NCBI GenBank assembly: GCA_019245575.1
Contig: JAFARE010000026.1
Span: forward strand, 1 to 60,643
Length of the DNA stretch: 60,643 bases
Direction: 5' to 3'
DNA from: Candidatus Dormiibacterota bacterium
GTDB lineage: Bacteria > Chloroflexota > Dormibacteria > Aeolococcales > Aeolococcaceae
In this document: positions 1 through 8,627 of the stretch, one piece after another
How positions within the stretch are numbered: position 1 is the stretch's first letter
How the letters are laid out: each line of letters opens with the position of its first letter
Program-made: the position numbers and the translations under genes
Notes under the pieces: generated by a model
The model's input: the letters and a program-made list of their open reading frames with translations, nothing else
Databases searched by the model: none
Told to the model about the DNA's origin: nothing

Positions 1-267
1 TCCCCTGCCAAAGTCCCGATAGGCCTGACGCGCGATCTCGGCATGATCATGCGTGACCGGTTCAACGCTGATAGCGAATGTGCGCAGAACATCCTCCAGG
101 CGGCGGCTGAACACCGGATCGCGGTTCGCGTCGATAACGATCGCCGCTTCGAGGTAGTTGGCGGCGGAGATGCGGGCGGACTGCGATGACGCAAGTGCAC
201 GCGCGTACCCCTCGGCATCGGACTCGTCGCGCAGAACCGCGATCAGCGCCGACGTATCGACGATCAC
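1..267 (-). CDS. vapC: VapC-family PIN-domain toxin, 3' part missing at window edge
   Basis: A predicted ribonuclease toxin. The 89 visible residues start [12 protein letters not shown], with the first PIN acidic residue at Asp4 and a conserved Glu at about residue 40 (NYLEAA). The frame stays open to base 1, so the C-terminal third, which should hold the remaining acidic residues, lies outside the window. The GTG start at 267 overlaps the vapB stop in a GTGA, the usual antitoxin-first layout. The last visible residues (AYRDFGRG) resemble the Rv0624-type VapC group. This is family recognition by eye. Confidence 0.88.
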   Translation of the reverse strand, partial: MIVDTSALIAVLRDESDAEGYARALASSQSARISAANYLEAAIVIDANRDPVFSRRLEDVLRTFAISVEPVTHDHAEIARQAYRDFGRG

Positions 268-527
268 TTCGGGAGGCCACGTTCGTCGTAGAGGAGGTCG
301 CCGTGATCGACGCTCTTCCAGGGCTCCACCCAGCGGTCTCGAACATCCTCGACGATCTCGCGTATGACACGCATGCGCTCGGCAACGACGCGGTCGTCGA
401 CCTGCTGAACTCGATCCAGACGTTCCCTCACCGCCATGGTGACCGCCTGGGTCACCGTTTCCCCCGTGGCAGTTGCAAGCTCCCTGGCCAGGCGCTCCGT
501 CTCGGGATTCTTGATGTTGAGGCTCAC
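264..527 (-). CDS. vapB: VapB-type antitoxin (Rv0623/PSK-like)
   Basis: An 87-residue antitoxin starting at the GTG at 527 ([18 protein letters not shown]). This opening is the hallmark of the Rv0623-like VapB group. The N-terminal half is a ribbon-helix-helix-like DNA-binding region and the acidic C-terminus (about 65-87, [16 protein letters not shown]) would wrap VapC. A longer frame begins at 569, but the family signature starts at 527, and a TAGAAT box at 541-536 lies only 8 bases upstream, so transcription probably starts at or next to the GTG. It is co-transcribed with vapC and probably represses its own promoter. Confidence 0.85.
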   Translation of the reverse strand: MSLNIKNPETERLARELATATGETVTQAVTMAVRERLDRVQQVDDRVVAERMRVIREIVEDVRDRWVEPWKSVDHGDLLYDERGLPK

Positions 528-535
528 TTGACAGC

Positions 536-541
536 ATTCTA
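536..541 (-). promoter_or_regulatory. -10 box of vapBC, leaderless
   Basis: TAGAAT on the minus strand lies 8 bases before the vapB GTG. The predicted transcription start is therefore at the start codon. No good -35 is visible. Confidence 0.5.
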
Positions 542-580
542 CCGTGCTGCTTCTTCCTTTACACCTCACGTTGGAGGCGC

Positions 581-609
581 TTGAGGCCGAGCAACACGCG
601 GGCTAGAAT
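581..609 (+). promoter_or_regulatory. Promoter of the paaABCDE operon
   Basis: TTGAGG at 581-586 and TAGAAT at 604-609 are separated by exactly 17 bases and point at paaA. The predicted start of transcription near 616 leaves a leader of about 48 bases that contains a putative operator half-site and the ribosome binding site. Confidence 0.6.
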
Positions 610-623
610 GAAAATCCACCTTT

Positions 624-633
624 CGGTTGATTT
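624..633 (+). promoter_or_regulatory. Putative repressor half-site upstream of paaA
   Basis: CGGTTGATTT lies just downstream of the paa promoter. A near-identical CGGTTGGTTT occurs on the minus strand at 7957-7948 between the MaoC gene and the TetR regulator. A repressor there would block transcription. No full palindrome is present, so this is tentative. Confidence 0.35.
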
Positions 634-663
634 CTGCCGTCATTGGTAGTTCGGAGGACCCTC

Positions 664-1608
664 GTGGACGGAGCGGCGCTCGAGCGCGAGTTCAAGGCAC
701 TGATCGAGGCTGACTCGCGCATCGAGCCGCGCGACTGGATGCCGGACGAGTACCGCAAGACGCTGGTCCGGCAGATCTCACAGCATGCGCACTCCGAGAT
801 CATCGGCATGCAGCCCGAGGGCAACTGGATCACGCGCGCGCCGTCGCTGCGGCGCAAGGCCATCCTCATGGCCAAGGTGCAGGACGAGGCCGGCCACGGC
901 CTGTACCTCTACTGCGCGGCGGAGACGCTCGGCGTCGAGCGCGCCGAGTTGATCGACCTGCTGAACGCGGGAAAGCAGAAGTACTCGAGCATCTTCAACT
1001 ACCCCACGCTGACCTGGGCCGACGTGGGCGCGATCGGCTGGCTGGTCGACGGCGCCGCCATCACCAACCAGATCCCCCTGACGCGCTGCTCGTACGGGCC
1101 GTACGCGCGGGCGATGGTGCGCGTGTGCAAGGAGGAGTCGTTCCATCAGCGCCAGGGCTTCGAGCTGCTGTACGCGCTGTCGCGCGGCACACCCGAGCAG
1201 CACGCGATGGCGCAGGACGCGGTGGATCGCTGGTGGTGGCCCTCGGTGATGATGTTCGGGCCGCCGGACGGCGAGTCGGTGCACACCGAGCAGTCGATGG
1301 CCTGGAGAATCAAGCGCTTCTCCAACGACGAGCTGCGCCAGCGTTTCGTCGACATGACCGTGCCGCAGGCGGAGATGCTCGGTCTGACGCTGCCGGACCC
1401 GCAGATCCGGTGGAACGAGGACCGTGGCCATTACGACTTCGGCGAGTGCGACTGGGACGAGCTGCGCCGAGTGATCGCCGGCGACGGGCCGTGCAACCGG
1501 CAGCGGCTGGCACACCACGTGCAAGCGCACGAGGAGGGCGCCTGGGTGCGCGAGGCCGCGGCCGCGCATGCCCGCAAACACGCCGCCACGGCGAGCGCCG
1601 CCGCATGA
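664..1608 (+). CDS. paaA: Phenylacetyl-CoA epoxidase catalytic subunit PaaA
   Basis: The diiron catalytic subunit of the cytoplasmic multicomponent oxygenase that turns phenylacetyl-CoA into the ring-1,2-epoxide. The 314-residue protein carries the carboxylate/histidine clusters of the family, QDEAGHG at about 73-79 and CKEESFH at about 155-161. I chose the GTG at 664 because GGAGG at 653-657 precedes it at a normal distance. A TTG at 643 in the same frame would lie upstream of that ribosome binding site. It is the first gene of paaABCDE and its stop overlaps the paaB ATG. The two-motif pattern and the complete operon make the identification firm. Confidence 0.96.
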   Translation: MDGAALEREFKALIEADSRIEPRDWMPDEYRKTLVRQISQHAHSEIIGMQPEGNWITRAPSLRRKAILMAKVQDEAGHGLYLYCAAETLGVERAELIDLLNAGKQKYSSIFNYPTLTWADVGAIGWLVDGAAITNQIPLTRCSYGPYARAMVRVCKEESFHQRQGFELLYALSRGTPEQHAMAQDAVDRWWWPSVMMFGPPDGESVHTEQSMAWRIKRFSNDELRQRFVDMTVPQAEMLGLTLPDPQIRWNEDRGHYDFGECDWDELRRVIAGDGPCNRQRLAHHVQAHEEGAWVREAAAAHARKHAATASAAA

Positions 1609-1892
1609 CCGAGCGCGACGATCCGCTCTGGGAGGTGTTCGTGCGCAGCCGCCGCGGCCTGTCGCACAACCACGTCGGCAGCCTGCACGCAGCGGATGCC
1701 GAGATGGCGCTGCAGAACGCGCGCGACGTGTTCACGCGGCGGATGGAGGGCGTGAGCATCTGGGTCGTGCCCTCTGCGGCGATCACGGCCAGCTCTCCCG
1801 AGGAGCGCGATCCCTTCTTCGAGCCGGCCGCCGACAAGCCGTACCGACATCCCACGTTCTACGACATCCCCAAAGAGGTGAAGCAGCTCTGA
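1605..1892 (+). CDS. paaB: Phenylacetyl-CoA epoxidase subunit PaaB
   Basis: A small 95-residue subunit of the epoxidase. It opens with [18 protein letters not shown], the typical PaaB start (WEVFVR, then [12 protein letters not shown]). In the known complex PaaB bridges PaaA-PaaC dimers and has no cofactor. The ATG overlaps the paaA stop in ATGA, so translation is probably coupled. Length and sequence match the family throughout and no defect is visible. Confidence 0.95.
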   Translation: MTERDDPLWEVFVRSRRGLSHNHVGSLHAADAEMALQNARDVFTRRMEGVSIWVVPSAAITASSPEERDPFFEPAADKPYRHPTFYDIPKEVKQL

Positions 1893-2653
1893 GCGCCATC
1901 GCCGCGCCGCCCCACGCGGCGTACGTGCTGCGCCTGGCCGACGACTGCTTCGTGCTGTCGCACCGGCTCGCGGAATGGTCGTCGCGCGCGCCGACCCTCG
2001 AGGAGGACGTGGCGCTGACCAACATCGCGCTGGACCTGCTGGGTCAGGCGCGTCGTCTGTACGAGCACGCGGCGCGGCTCGACGGCACCGGCCGGAGCGA
2101 GGACGAATACGTCTTCATGCGAGACGAGCGCGACTTCGTCAACTGCCTGCTGGTCGAGCAGGAGAATGGCGACTTCGCCACCACGATCGTGCGCGAGCTG
2201 CTGTTCTCCACGTACCAGCTGGGCCTGTGCGGCGCGCTCCGTGAGAGCGCCGACGCGACGCTCGCCGCGGTCGCGGCCAAGGCGCACACCGAGGTGACGT
2301 ACCACGTGAGCCACGCGCGCCAGTGGACCGTGCGCCTCGGCGACGGCACCGCAGAAAGTCACATCCGCACGCAGACGGCGCTCGACGCGCTGTGGCCGTA
2401 CACGCACGAGCTGTTCGAGAGCGACGACGTCACGCCGTCGCTGGTCGCGGACGGCGTCGCCGCCGCGCCCGCGGCACTGATGCCGGAGTGGAGCGCCTCC
2501 ATCGGCACCGTGCTGGCGGAGGCCACGCTCGAGAGGCCCGAGACCACCTGGGCGCCCAGCGGGGGACGCCGCGGCCTGCACACCGAGCGGTTCGGATACA
2601 TGCTGGCGGAGATGCAGCACCTGCACCGCGCGCATCCGGGAGCGCGCTGGTGA
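1889..2653 (+). CDS. paaC: Phenylacetyl-CoA epoxidase structural subunit PaaC
   Basis: The ferritin-like partner of PaaA. It forms the PaaA-PaaC heterodimer but is structural, not catalytic. The conserved core runs from YVLRLADDCFVLSHRLAEW through the long helices to MLAEMQHLHRAHPG at the C-terminus. The start is uncertain because no ATG or GTG precedes the conserved region. A CTG at 1889 overlapping the paaB stop gives 254 residues and a family-like N-terminus. A GTG at 1925 would give a slightly short protein. The stop overlaps the paaD GTG, as expected inside a coupled operon. Confidence 0.9.
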   Translation: MSAIAAPPHAAYVLRLADDCFVLSHRLAEWSSRAPTLEEDVALTNIALDLLGQARRLYEHAARLDGTGRSEDEYVFMRDERDFVNCLLVEQENGDFATTIVRELLFSTYQLGLCGALRESADATLAAVAAKAHTEVTYHVSHARQWTVRLGDGTAESHIRTQTALDALWPYTHELFESDDVTPSLVADGVAAAPAALMPEWSASIGTVLAEATLERPETTWAPSGGRRGLHTERFGYMLAEMQHLHRAHPGARW

Positions 2654-3132
2654 GCATCGCCGTCGAGGACGTTCGCCGCGTCGCCGGCGAGGTGCCCGAC
2701 CCGGAGATCCCCGTGCTCACCATCGCCGAGCTGGGCATCCTCCGCGACGTCCGCGTCGACGAATCCGGCGGAATCGACATCGACATCACGCCGACGTACT
2801 CGGGATGCCCCGCCCTCGACGTCATCCGCGAGGACGTCCAGCGGCGCGTCGCAGCGAGCGCGGCCGGCGACGTCAGGGTGCATGTGGTGCTCTCGCCACC
2901 GTGGAGCAGCGACGCGCTGTCCGAGGATGCGAGGCGCAAGCTGCGCGAGCACGGCGTCGCACCACCGCGGCCGCGAGCCGGGCTGCGCATGGCGCTCCCC
3001 GTCGCCGTCGCGTGCCCGGTGTGCGGGTCCGCGCGCACCGAGGAGGTGGCGCACTTCGCGGGAACAGCCTGCCAGGGACTGCGGCGCTGCTCGTCGTGCA
3101 GCGAGCCGTTCCAGCACTTCAAGGAACACTGA
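2650..3132 (+). CDS. paaD: PaaD, iron-sulfur assembly factor of the epoxidase
   Basis: A 160-residue protein with an N-terminal MIP18/DUF59 domain (VPDPEIPVLTIAELGIL, then TYSGCPALDVI) and a C-terminal four-cysteine zinc-ribbon-like end (CPVCGS and CSSCSEPFQHFKEH). PaaD-type proteins are thought to help mature the Fe-S centre of the reductase PaaE. The GTG at 2650 overlaps the paaC stop. Both domains are full length and the gene sits in the usual place between paaC and paaE. Confidence 0.93.
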   Translation: MSIAVEDVRRVAGEVPDPEIPVLTIAELGILRDVRVDESGGIDIDITPTYSGCPALDVIREDVQRRVAASAAGDVRVHVVLSPPWSSDALSEDARRKLREHGVAPPRPRAGLRMALPVAVACPVCGSARTEEVAHFAGTACQGLRRCSSCSEPFQHFKEH

Positions 3133-3137
3133 GCCCG

Positions 3138-4253
3138 GTGGCAGCCGACGCGGCCGCGGTGGCCCCGCGCCATCACCGCGCGACCATCCACCCCCTGCGC
3201 GTTGCCGCGGTGGAGCCGGTCACCGGCGACTCGGTGGCGATCGAGTTCGTGGTGCCGCCCGAGCTGCGCGAGCAGTTCGCCTTCGTGCAGGGGCAGCACG
3301 TGTCGCTGCGCTGCGAGGCGGCGGGTGACGACCTGCGGCGCAGCTACTCGATCTGCTCGGCGGCGGGTTCGGGAAGGCTGCGCATCGCCGTCAAATGCCT
3401 CCCCAACGGCGTGTTCTCCGCGTACGCGCGCGACAGGCTCGGGCCCGGCGACGTCGTCGAAGTGGTCACGCCCACGGGTCGCTTCAACACGCCGCTCGAC
3501 CCGACGCGCTCCCGGTCCTACGTGATGATCGCCGCCGGCAGCGGGATCACCCCGGTGCTCTCGATCCTCGCCACGGTCCTCGACGCCGAGCCACGCAGCA
3601 CGGTCACGCTGCTGTACGGGAACCGCACCGTGGCCGACATCATGTTCCTCGAGGACCTGGAGGACCTGAAGAACCTCCACCCGGCGCGCTTCACCATGTT
3701 CCACGTGCTCTCGCGCGAGGAGCAGGAGGTGGAGCTGTTCCATGGCCGCCTCGACCGCGAACGGCTGCAGCGCTTCCTCGACGTGCTCGTGCCGGTCGAC
3801 AGCGTCGACGAGTGGTTCCTCTGCGGACCGCGCGGCATGATCGACGCCGCCCGCGAGCTGCTCGCGGAGCGCGGCGTGGATGCGTCGCACGTGCACTTCG
3901 AGCTGTTCCACACGGAGTCGATCGAGGCGGCGCGCAGTACGAGGTCACCGGCTGCCGACGCTGTGTCCGGCGAAGTTGCCGACGTGACGATCGTGCTCGA
4001 CGGCCGCAGCTCGACGTTCCGCATGCCGCGCACGGGCGAGCGCATCCTCGACGCCGCGCTCCGCGTTCGCAGCGACGCGCCGTACGCGTGCAAGGGCGGG
4101 GTGTGCGGCACGTGCCGGGCAAAGCTCGTCGAGGGCACGGTGACGATGGAGCAGTGCTACGCGCTGGAGCAGGCGGAGGTTGACGCCGGCTTCGTGCTCG
4201 CCTGCCAGTCGCATCCCACGGCCGAGCGCGTCACCCTCGATTTCGACCAGTAA
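3138..4253 (+). CDS. paaE: Phenylacetyl-CoA epoxidase reductase PaaE
   Basis: Delivers electrons from NADPH through FAD and a 2Fe-2S centre to the PaaA diiron site. The 371-residue chain has a FAD-binding RRSYS motif at 67-71, a nucleotide-binding GSGITP stretch, and a C-terminal plant-type ferredoxin domain with ligands Cys318, 323, 326 and 356 (CX4CX2CX29C). The start is a GTG 5 bases after paaD. This is the last gene of the operon. Its end faces the convergent NmrA-like gene only 4 bases away, with no terminator visible between them. Confidence 0.95.
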   Translation: MAADAAAVAPRHHRATIHPLRVAAVEPVTGDSVAIEFVVPPELREQFAFVQGQHVSLRCEAAGDDLRRSYSICSAAGSGRLRIAVKCLPNGVFSAYARDRLGPGDVVEVVTPTGRFNTPLDPTRSRSYVMIAAGSGITPVLSILATVLDAEPRSTVTLLYGNRTVADIMFLEDLEDLKNLHPARFTMFHVLSREEQEVELFHGRLDRERLQRFLDVLVPVDSVDEWFLCGPRGMIDAARELLAERGVDASHVHFELFHTESIEAARSTRSPAADAVSGEVADVTIVLDGRSSTFRMPRTGERILDAALRVRSDAPYACKGGVCGTCRAKLVEGTVTMEQCYALEQAEVDAGFVLACQSHPTAERVTLDFDQ

Positions 4254-4257
4254 CGCG

Positions 4258-5157
4258 TCAGGGTGCGGCCACGTGGCCGAGCGCGGCCAGGCGGCGGCGC
4301 ATGGTCTCCTCCGCTCCGGGCACCGCACCGAACACCTGACGCTGCCGCGTCGTGTCGGCGACGTACCGGCCGGAGAGGAAGAACTCGAACATCGCGGCGA
4401 AGTCGCGATACGCCTCCTCCGGCATGTCGGGGGCGCGCATCTGGGCGAGGTCCACGGCCGTCAACTCGAGGTCGCGGCCGAGTATTTGAGAAGCCAGCTC
4501 CGTGAGCTCCCGGGTGGTCGGCGCGAGGTCCCAGCCGATGTCGACGCGCTCTCCCGGGGCGACGTCTGCGTCGACGGCGGCGGCGAGGTTGGCCGCGAGA
4601 TCGGGGGTGTAGACACGCGTGAAGCGCACGTCCACGTCTCCGATGGCCGTGATACGGCCCGCTGTGAACCCGTCGACGCCACCGGAGAGTCCGAAGTAGT
4701 CGACGAACGCGCCGGGGCGCAGCGACACGAAGGGCAGACCCAGCTCCTCGAAGTAGTCCTCCGCGAGCTTCTTGGCCCAGAAGTGGGGCACGTCACGTGC
4801 CAGATGGCAGTTGAGGATGCTGGTGAACACGAGGCGGCGCACGCCGGCGGCGACCGCGGCATCGGCGAGGTTGCGGTTGCCGCTGTGGTCGGTCTCGATG
4901 GTGTCGCCCGCTGTGTGCCGCGTGTAACCGGCGGCGGTCGTGACGACGGCATCGACACCGTCGAGCGCCACACGCAGCGTCTCCGCTTTGAGCAGGTCGG
5001 CCGTGACCAGCTCCGCGCGCAGCTCTGTCAGCGCCTCGGTGTTCGACGTCGGTCGCACCAGCGCGCGGACCTGCTTGCCCCGCGCCTGCAGCTGCTCGGC
5101 AACCTGGCGGCCCAGCATGCCGGTGCCGCCGACAACAAGGACCGTCTCAGCAGCCAT
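4258..5157 (-). CDS. NmrA-like NAD(P)-binding protein (atypical SDR)
   Basis: A 299-residue Rossmann protein with VLVVGGTGMLG at residues 6-16. It resembles NmrA/YtfG-type atypical short-chain reductases, which act as NAD(P)H-dependent reductases or redox sensors. The SDR-type YxxxK is not clear in the expected place, although HFWAKKLAEDYF lies nearby. The ATG at 5157 has a GGAG ribosome binding site. A longer frame from 5217 lacks support. It is convergent with paaE and there is no evidence it belongs to phenylacetate metabolism. Substrate unknown. Confidence 0.75.
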   Translation of the reverse strand: MAAETVLVVGGTGMLGRQVAEQLQARGKQVRALVRPTSNTEALTELRAELVTADLLKAETLRVALDGVDAVVTTAAGYTRHTAGDTIETDHSGNRNLADAAVAAGVRRLVFTSILNCHLARDVPHFWAKKLAEDYFEELGLPFVSLRPGAFVDYFGLSGGVDGFTAGRITAIGDVDVRFTRVYTPDLAANLAAAVDADVAPGERVDIGWDLAPTTRELTELASQILGRDLELTAVDLAQMRAPDMPEEAYRDFAAMFEFFLSGRYVADTTRQRQVFGAVPGAEETMRRRLAALGHVAAP

Positions 5158-5228
5158 GACGTTCTCCGTGTAGTGGACAAGGCCGGCGAAGGATATTCCT
5201 CGCCCCGTGAAAGGCACATACTCCGCTC

Positions 5229-5834
5229 ATGGGAGCGGCCGTCATGGTTTGGGACGGTGATCTCTACGCGGGCACCCTGCCGCCGATCTGCGCGCTGACG
5301 GGAGAGGCCACCAGCGGCCTGCAACCCGTGCGCTTCCGCACCACTCCGAGCTGGGTCGTCCTCCTGATCTTCCTCGGCATCGTGCCGTTCATCGTCGCGT
5401 GGCTCCTCACCCAGCGCGTGGCCGGCGGGGTGGTGCCGATGTCGCCGCGGGCGATGCGCCGCCTGCATGACCGGCGGCGCCGCGCGGTCCTCGTCTTCCT
5501 TGCCGTGCCGGCGGTCTTCATCGTCGCCGGTCTGGCGAGCGCTCCCTTCTCCGCCACGGTGCCCACCGTCGTGAGCGTGGTCGGATTCATCACGACGCTC
5601 GCGGCGATCCCCGCGTGCATGATGTGGTACTCGGCGGCGACGCTGCGCGGCTTCGTGGAGGAGCCCAATCCGTGGGGCCGCTGGGTGCGTCTGTGGAATG
5701 TGGATCCCACGTTCGCCGCTGCGGTGCAGCGCATGTACGAGCAGCGGTCACAGGCGTTCGGCCGCTCACCGTTCCCGCCGACGCCCGGTGTGCCGCCGCC
5801 ATGGCGGCCTGCGCCCCCGGCGGCGATCTCCTGA
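5229..5834 (+). CDS. Membrane protein of unknown function
   Basis: A 201-residue protein with a short Cys/Thr N-terminal region (CALTGEAT at 21-28), hydrophobic segments at about 42-60, 86-104 and 110-133, an Arg-rich loop between the first two (RRLHDRRRR), and a Pro-rich tail. I do not recognise the family. A CATACT box with 6 bases before the ATG suggests a leaderless transcript. It is divergent from the NmrA-like gene, with 71 bases between the starts. Confidence 0.65.
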   Translation: MGAAVMVWDGDLYAGTLPPICALTGEATSGLQPVRFRTTPSWVVLLIFLGIVPFIVAWLLTQRVAGGVVPMSPRAMRRLHDRRRRAVLVFLAVPAVFIVAGLASAPFSATVPTVVSVVGFITTLAAIPACMMWYSAATLRGFVEEPNPWGRWVRLWNVDPTFAAAVQRMYEQRSQAFGRSPFPPTPGVPPPWRPAPPAAIS

Positions 5835-5848
5835 ACGCCGGCGGTAGA

Positions 5849-6670
5849 TCAGCCCGGCGCTGGGTTCGCCCCGCCGGCAGGGAACCGCGGCGCGCGCTTC
5901 TCCCGGCGAGCGGCGACGCCCTCGACGACGTCCGGGCCGGTGAAGCCGAGGAACTCCAGCGCCAGGGAGCTGTCGTAGATCGGGCCCGCGAGGCGCAGCC
6001 AGCTGTTCAGCGCGTACTTTGTCCAGCTGATCGCCGTGGCGGACCCTGCGGCCAGCCGCCGCGCCACGGCGAGTGCGCGCTCGTGCAGCTCGTCGTCGGG
6101 CACGCAGAGCGACACGAGCCCGATGCGCTCCGCCTCCTCGCCGCTCACCGGCTCGCACGTGAGCAGGTGGTATCGCGCCTTGGCCATGCCGCACAGCAGC
6201 GGCCAGATGATGGCGGCGTGGTCCCCGGCGGCGAGCCCGATCCTGGTGTGACCGTCGATCAGCCGGGCGGAACGCGCCGCGATCGACACGTCGGCCAGCA
6301 GCCCCACCACCAGTCCCGCGCCGACGGCGACCCCGTCCATCGCCGACACCGTGGGCTTGCTGCAGTTGATGACGTTGTAGACCAGATCGCGCGTTTCGCG
6401 CAGCACGCGAGCGCGCGTCTCGAAGTCACCGATGATGTCGTCGATCAGATCCAGGTCGCCGCCGGACGAGAACGTCCCTCCCGCGCCGCGGACCACCACC
6501 GCTCGCGTGTCAAGGTCGCGGTCGATGGCGGGCCACACGGCGGCGAGGTCGCCGTGCATCGCGGCGTCGAGCGCATTCAGCCGCCCCGGCGCCCGCAGCG
6601 TGATCACGAGGATGCCGTCCTCGGGCCGATCGAACGAGAGGCTGGGAAACTCGGCGGCGAGGTCGACCAT
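5849..6670 (-). CDS. Enoyl-CoA hydratase/isomerase, PaaG-like
   Basis: A 273-residue crotonase-fold enzyme. [16 protein letters not shown], the oxyanion-hole segment [13 protein letters not shown] and [23 protein letters not shown] are all present. It lies directly after a second crotonase and a MaoC hydratase in a unit tied to the paa genes, so it may isomerise the epoxide to the oxepin (PaaG) or act on a later CoA ester. The ATG at 6670 lies 5 bases past the upstream stop. The family is certain but the exact substrate is an inference from context. Confidence 0.85.
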   Translation of the reverse strand: MVDLAAEFPSLSFDRPEDGILVITLRAPGRLNALDAAMHGDLAAVWPAIDRDLDTRAVVVRGAGGTFSSGGDLDLIDDIIGDFETRARVLRETRDLVYNVINCSKPTVSAMDGVAVGAGLVVGLLADVSIAARSARLIDGHTRIGLAAGDHAAIIWPLLCGMAKARYHLLTCEPVSGEEAERIGLVSLCVPDDELHERALAVARRLAAGSATAISWTKYALNSWLRLAGPIYDSSLALEFLGFTGPDVVEGVAARREKRAPRFPAGGANPAPG

Positions 6671-6675
6671 GCGCG

Positions 6676-7452
6676 TCAGCTGCCCGTGAAGCTGGGCCTG
6701 CGCTTCTCCAGGAAGGCGCTGATGCCGACCTGGTAGTCGTGCGTGCGCGAGGCACGGCCCTGCGCGGCCGCCTCGGCGGCGAGGACATCCTCGAACGACA
6801 TCGGCGCGTCGAGCATGCGCCGCACGATCGCCTTCGACTCCTTGAACGCGGATGTCGGTCCGCGCGCGATCGACGCTGCCAGGTCGCGCGTGCGCCGCGC
6901 CAGGTCGCCGCCCGCGACACTGCGGTTCACCAGCCCCCATGCGGCAGCCTCGCGGCCGGAGAGCAGGCGTCCCGTGTACACCAGCTCCAGCGTGCGGTGC
7001 GGTCCGATGCGGCTCACGAGCGCGCGGTGCGCGCCACTGTCGAGCACGGCGCCGATGCGCGCGAACGGCGAGCCGACGCGCGCGTCGTCGGCCGCGTACA
7101 CGATGTCACAGGCCATCGCGAGACCCAGACCGGTGCCGAGGCACGCGCCCTGCACGGCCGCGATGGTGGGCACGGCGACGCCGGCCATCGCGGCCATGAG
7201 GGGGTTGAACTCCTCGCGGAGGATCTGCTCGCCGTCCTCGTGCAGCGGGTCGGCATCGCTGAGGTCGCGGCCGCTGCAGAATGCCTTGCCCTCACCGCGC
7301 ACCAGGCAGGCGCGCGCACCTTCCGATTCCACCGACTCGAGCGCCGCGATCAGCTCGCGCACCATCGCGGCGTTCATCGCGTTCATCTTGTCGGGCCGGT
7401 TGAGCACGATCTCAGCCACACCCGCGTCGATCGCGAACCGCAGCGTGCTCAT
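6676..7452 (-). CDS. Enoyl-CoA hydratase, PaaF/PaaG-like
   Basis: A 258-residue crotonase with [14 protein letters not shown], the oxyanion motif [15 protein letters not shown] and [18 protein letters not shown]. The GRDL oxyanion form and a C-terminal Arg-rich end with FLEKRRPSF are typical of PaaG/PaaF-type enzymes. An in-frame ATG at 7470 would overlap the MaoC gene; I prefer the ATG at 7452 because family members start close to it. It is the middle gene of the three-gene hydratase unit. Confidence 0.87.
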   Translation of the reverse strand: MSTLRFAIDAGVAEIVLNRPDKMNAMNAAMVRELIAALESVESEGARACLVRGEGKAFCSGRDLSDADPLHEDGEQILREEFNPLMAAMAGVAVPTIAAVQGACLGTGLGLAMACDIVYAADDARVGSPFARIGAVLDSGAHRALVSRIGPHRTLELVYTGRLLSGREAAAWGLVNRSVAGGDLARRTRDLAASIARGPTSAFKESKAIVRRMLDAPMSFEDVLAAEAAAQGRASRTHDYQVGISAFLEKRRPSFTGS

Positions 7453-7456
7453 GGCC

Positions 7457-7924
7457 TTAGATGCCGGCATACGCCTCGCGCTCCTTCGCCGTGAGGATCT
7501 TCAGCTGGCTGGTGCAGACGGTCACGCCGTTCTGGTTGAGCACGTCCCAGCGATACGTCACGACGCCTGTCTTGCCGTCGCGATCGGCCTTCTCCAGCAC
7601 CTCGATGTCGAGATAGAGCGTGTCGCCGATCCACGTCGGCGCGAGGTAGCGGAGCTTGTCGGTTCCCATGTTGGCCAGGATCGCAGTGGCGTCCGCGGGC
7701 ACGCCCAGTCCGGTCGCCAGCGCGAACACCATGATGCCCGGCGCCACGCGCTGGCCGAACATGGACCGCTCCGCAGCAACGGCGTCGATGTGCGGATAGA
7801 ACCAGTCACCAGTGATCGAGCACCAGTTGACGATGTCGGTCTCGGTGATGGTGCGGCCGCGGGTGCGCTGCGTCTGCCCGATCTCCAATTCGTCGTACGT
7901 CCGGTACAGGAGGAACCGATCCAT
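7457..7924 (-). CDS. MaoC-like (R)-specific hydratase, probable detached PaaZ hydratase domain
   Basis: A 155-residue hot-dog protein with the hydratase-2 signature: ITGDWFYPHIDAVAAE followed by FGQRVAPG, where the Asp and His after ITGD are the catalytic pair. In E. coli a MaoC domain is the C-terminal half of PaaZ and hydrolyses the oxepin ring. Here the PaaZ-type aldehyde dehydrogenase at 8589-10145 lacks that half, so this protein is the natural candidate for the missing activity. It is the first gene of its unit, divergent from the TetR regulator. Confidence 0.85.
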   Translation of the reverse strand: MDRFLLYRTYDELEIGQTQRTRGRTITETDIVNWCSITGDWFYPHIDAVAAERSMFGQRVAPGIMVFALATGLGVPADATAILANMGTDKLRYLAPTWIGDTLYLDIEVLEKADRDGKTGVVTYRWDVLNQNGVTVCTSQLKILTAKEREAYAGI

Positions 7925-7947
7925 CGCGCACCTCTGAGCCCGTCACA

Positions 7948-7957
7948 AAACCAACCG
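7948..7957 (-). promoter_or_regulatory. Putative repressor half-site between MaoC and TetR genes
   Basis: CGGTTGGTTT on the minus strand, matching CGGTTGATTT at 624-633 in the paa leader. On the plus strand the surrounding sequence begins ACCAACCGCTCG and the right-hand half is poorly conserved. The position between divergent promoters suits control of both genes. Confidence 0.35.
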
Positions 7958-7983
7958 CTCGATGGGCTGGGCGGGCCGAAGTG

Positions 7984-7989
7984 TACGAT
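7984..7989 (+). promoter_or_regulatory. -10 box of the TetR regulator gene
   Basis: TACGAT 11 bases before the ATG at 8001. It predicts a leader of only a few bases. No clear -35 is seen. Confidence 0.4.
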
Positions 7990-8000
7990 TTCCAGCGCAC

Positions 8001-8627
8001 ATGGGCCGTCCCCGCCTCGCCGAACGCAGCCCCTACGACCGCGACCAGGTGGTGGACGCCGCCGTCAAGCTGTTCACCGAGCGCGGCTACGAGGGCACGT
8101 CGATGGCCGACATCGCCGCGGCGCTCGGCGTGCACAAGAGCAGCATCTATCACCACATCGCGGGCAAGGAGCAGCTGCTCGACGACGCGGTGAAGCGCGC
8201 GCTCAACGCGCTGCACGGCATGCTCGCGGAACCCGACGCGGTCAGCGGCCGAGCCATCGACCGCCTGCGCTACGTGGTGCGCCGCACGGTCGACATCATG
8301 GTGCGCCAGCTCGCGGAGGTGACCGTGCTGCTGCGCGTGCGCGGCAACACGCCCACCGAGCGCTGGGCGCTGTCGCGGCGGCGAGACTTCGACCGCGCGG
8401 TGCAGCGACTCGTCGCCGAGGCGATCGCGGACGGCGACCTGCGGAGTGACATCGACGCAGCGCTGGTGACGCGCCTCATCTTCGGCATGTCCAACTCCGT
8501 GATCGAGTGGTATCAGCCGGGCGGCCGGCTCTCCGGCCACGACGTCGCCGCGGCCATCGACGCGATCATCTTCGAGGGCTTCCGCGCCTCAGCCAGCGGC
8601 GACCAGGGCCTCCAGCGCCGCGGGTGA
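8001..8627 (+). CDS. paaR: TetR-family regulator, probable PaaR
   Basis: A 208-residue regulator. The helix-turn-helix is at about 15-60 (VVDAAVKLFTERGYEGTSMADIAAALGVHKSSIYHHI) and is followed by an all-helical ligand domain. It sits between the hydratase unit and the paaZ-type gene, both phenylacetate functions, so it probably represses the paa genes until phenylacetyl-CoA accumulates. The functional name is inferred from position only. The ATG at 8001 (MGRPRLAERSPYD) is chosen over one at 7962. Its 3' end overlaps the convergent aldehyde dehydrogenase gene by 39 bases. Confidence 0.8.
   Translation: MGRPRLAERSPYDRDQVVDAAVKLFTERGYEGTSMADIAAALGVHKSSIYHHIAGKEQLLDDAVKRALNALHGMLAEPDAVSGRAIDRLRYVVRRTVDIMVRQLAEVTVLLRVRGNTPTERWALSRRRDFDRAVQRLVAEAIADGDLRSDIDAALVTRLIFGMSNSVIEWYQPGGRLSGHDVAAAIDAIIFEGFRASASGDQGLQRRG

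Noticed and set aside
2430..3911. A 493-codon minus-strand frame across paaC, paaD and paaE
   Set aside because: It is the complement of three coupled genes with clear motifs; the predicted protein resembles nothing.
4180..5298. A 372-codon plus-strand frame opposite the NmrA-like gene
   Set aside because: It is the shadow of the NmrA-like coding sequence, whose GGTGMLG motif and ribosome binding site identify the real strand.
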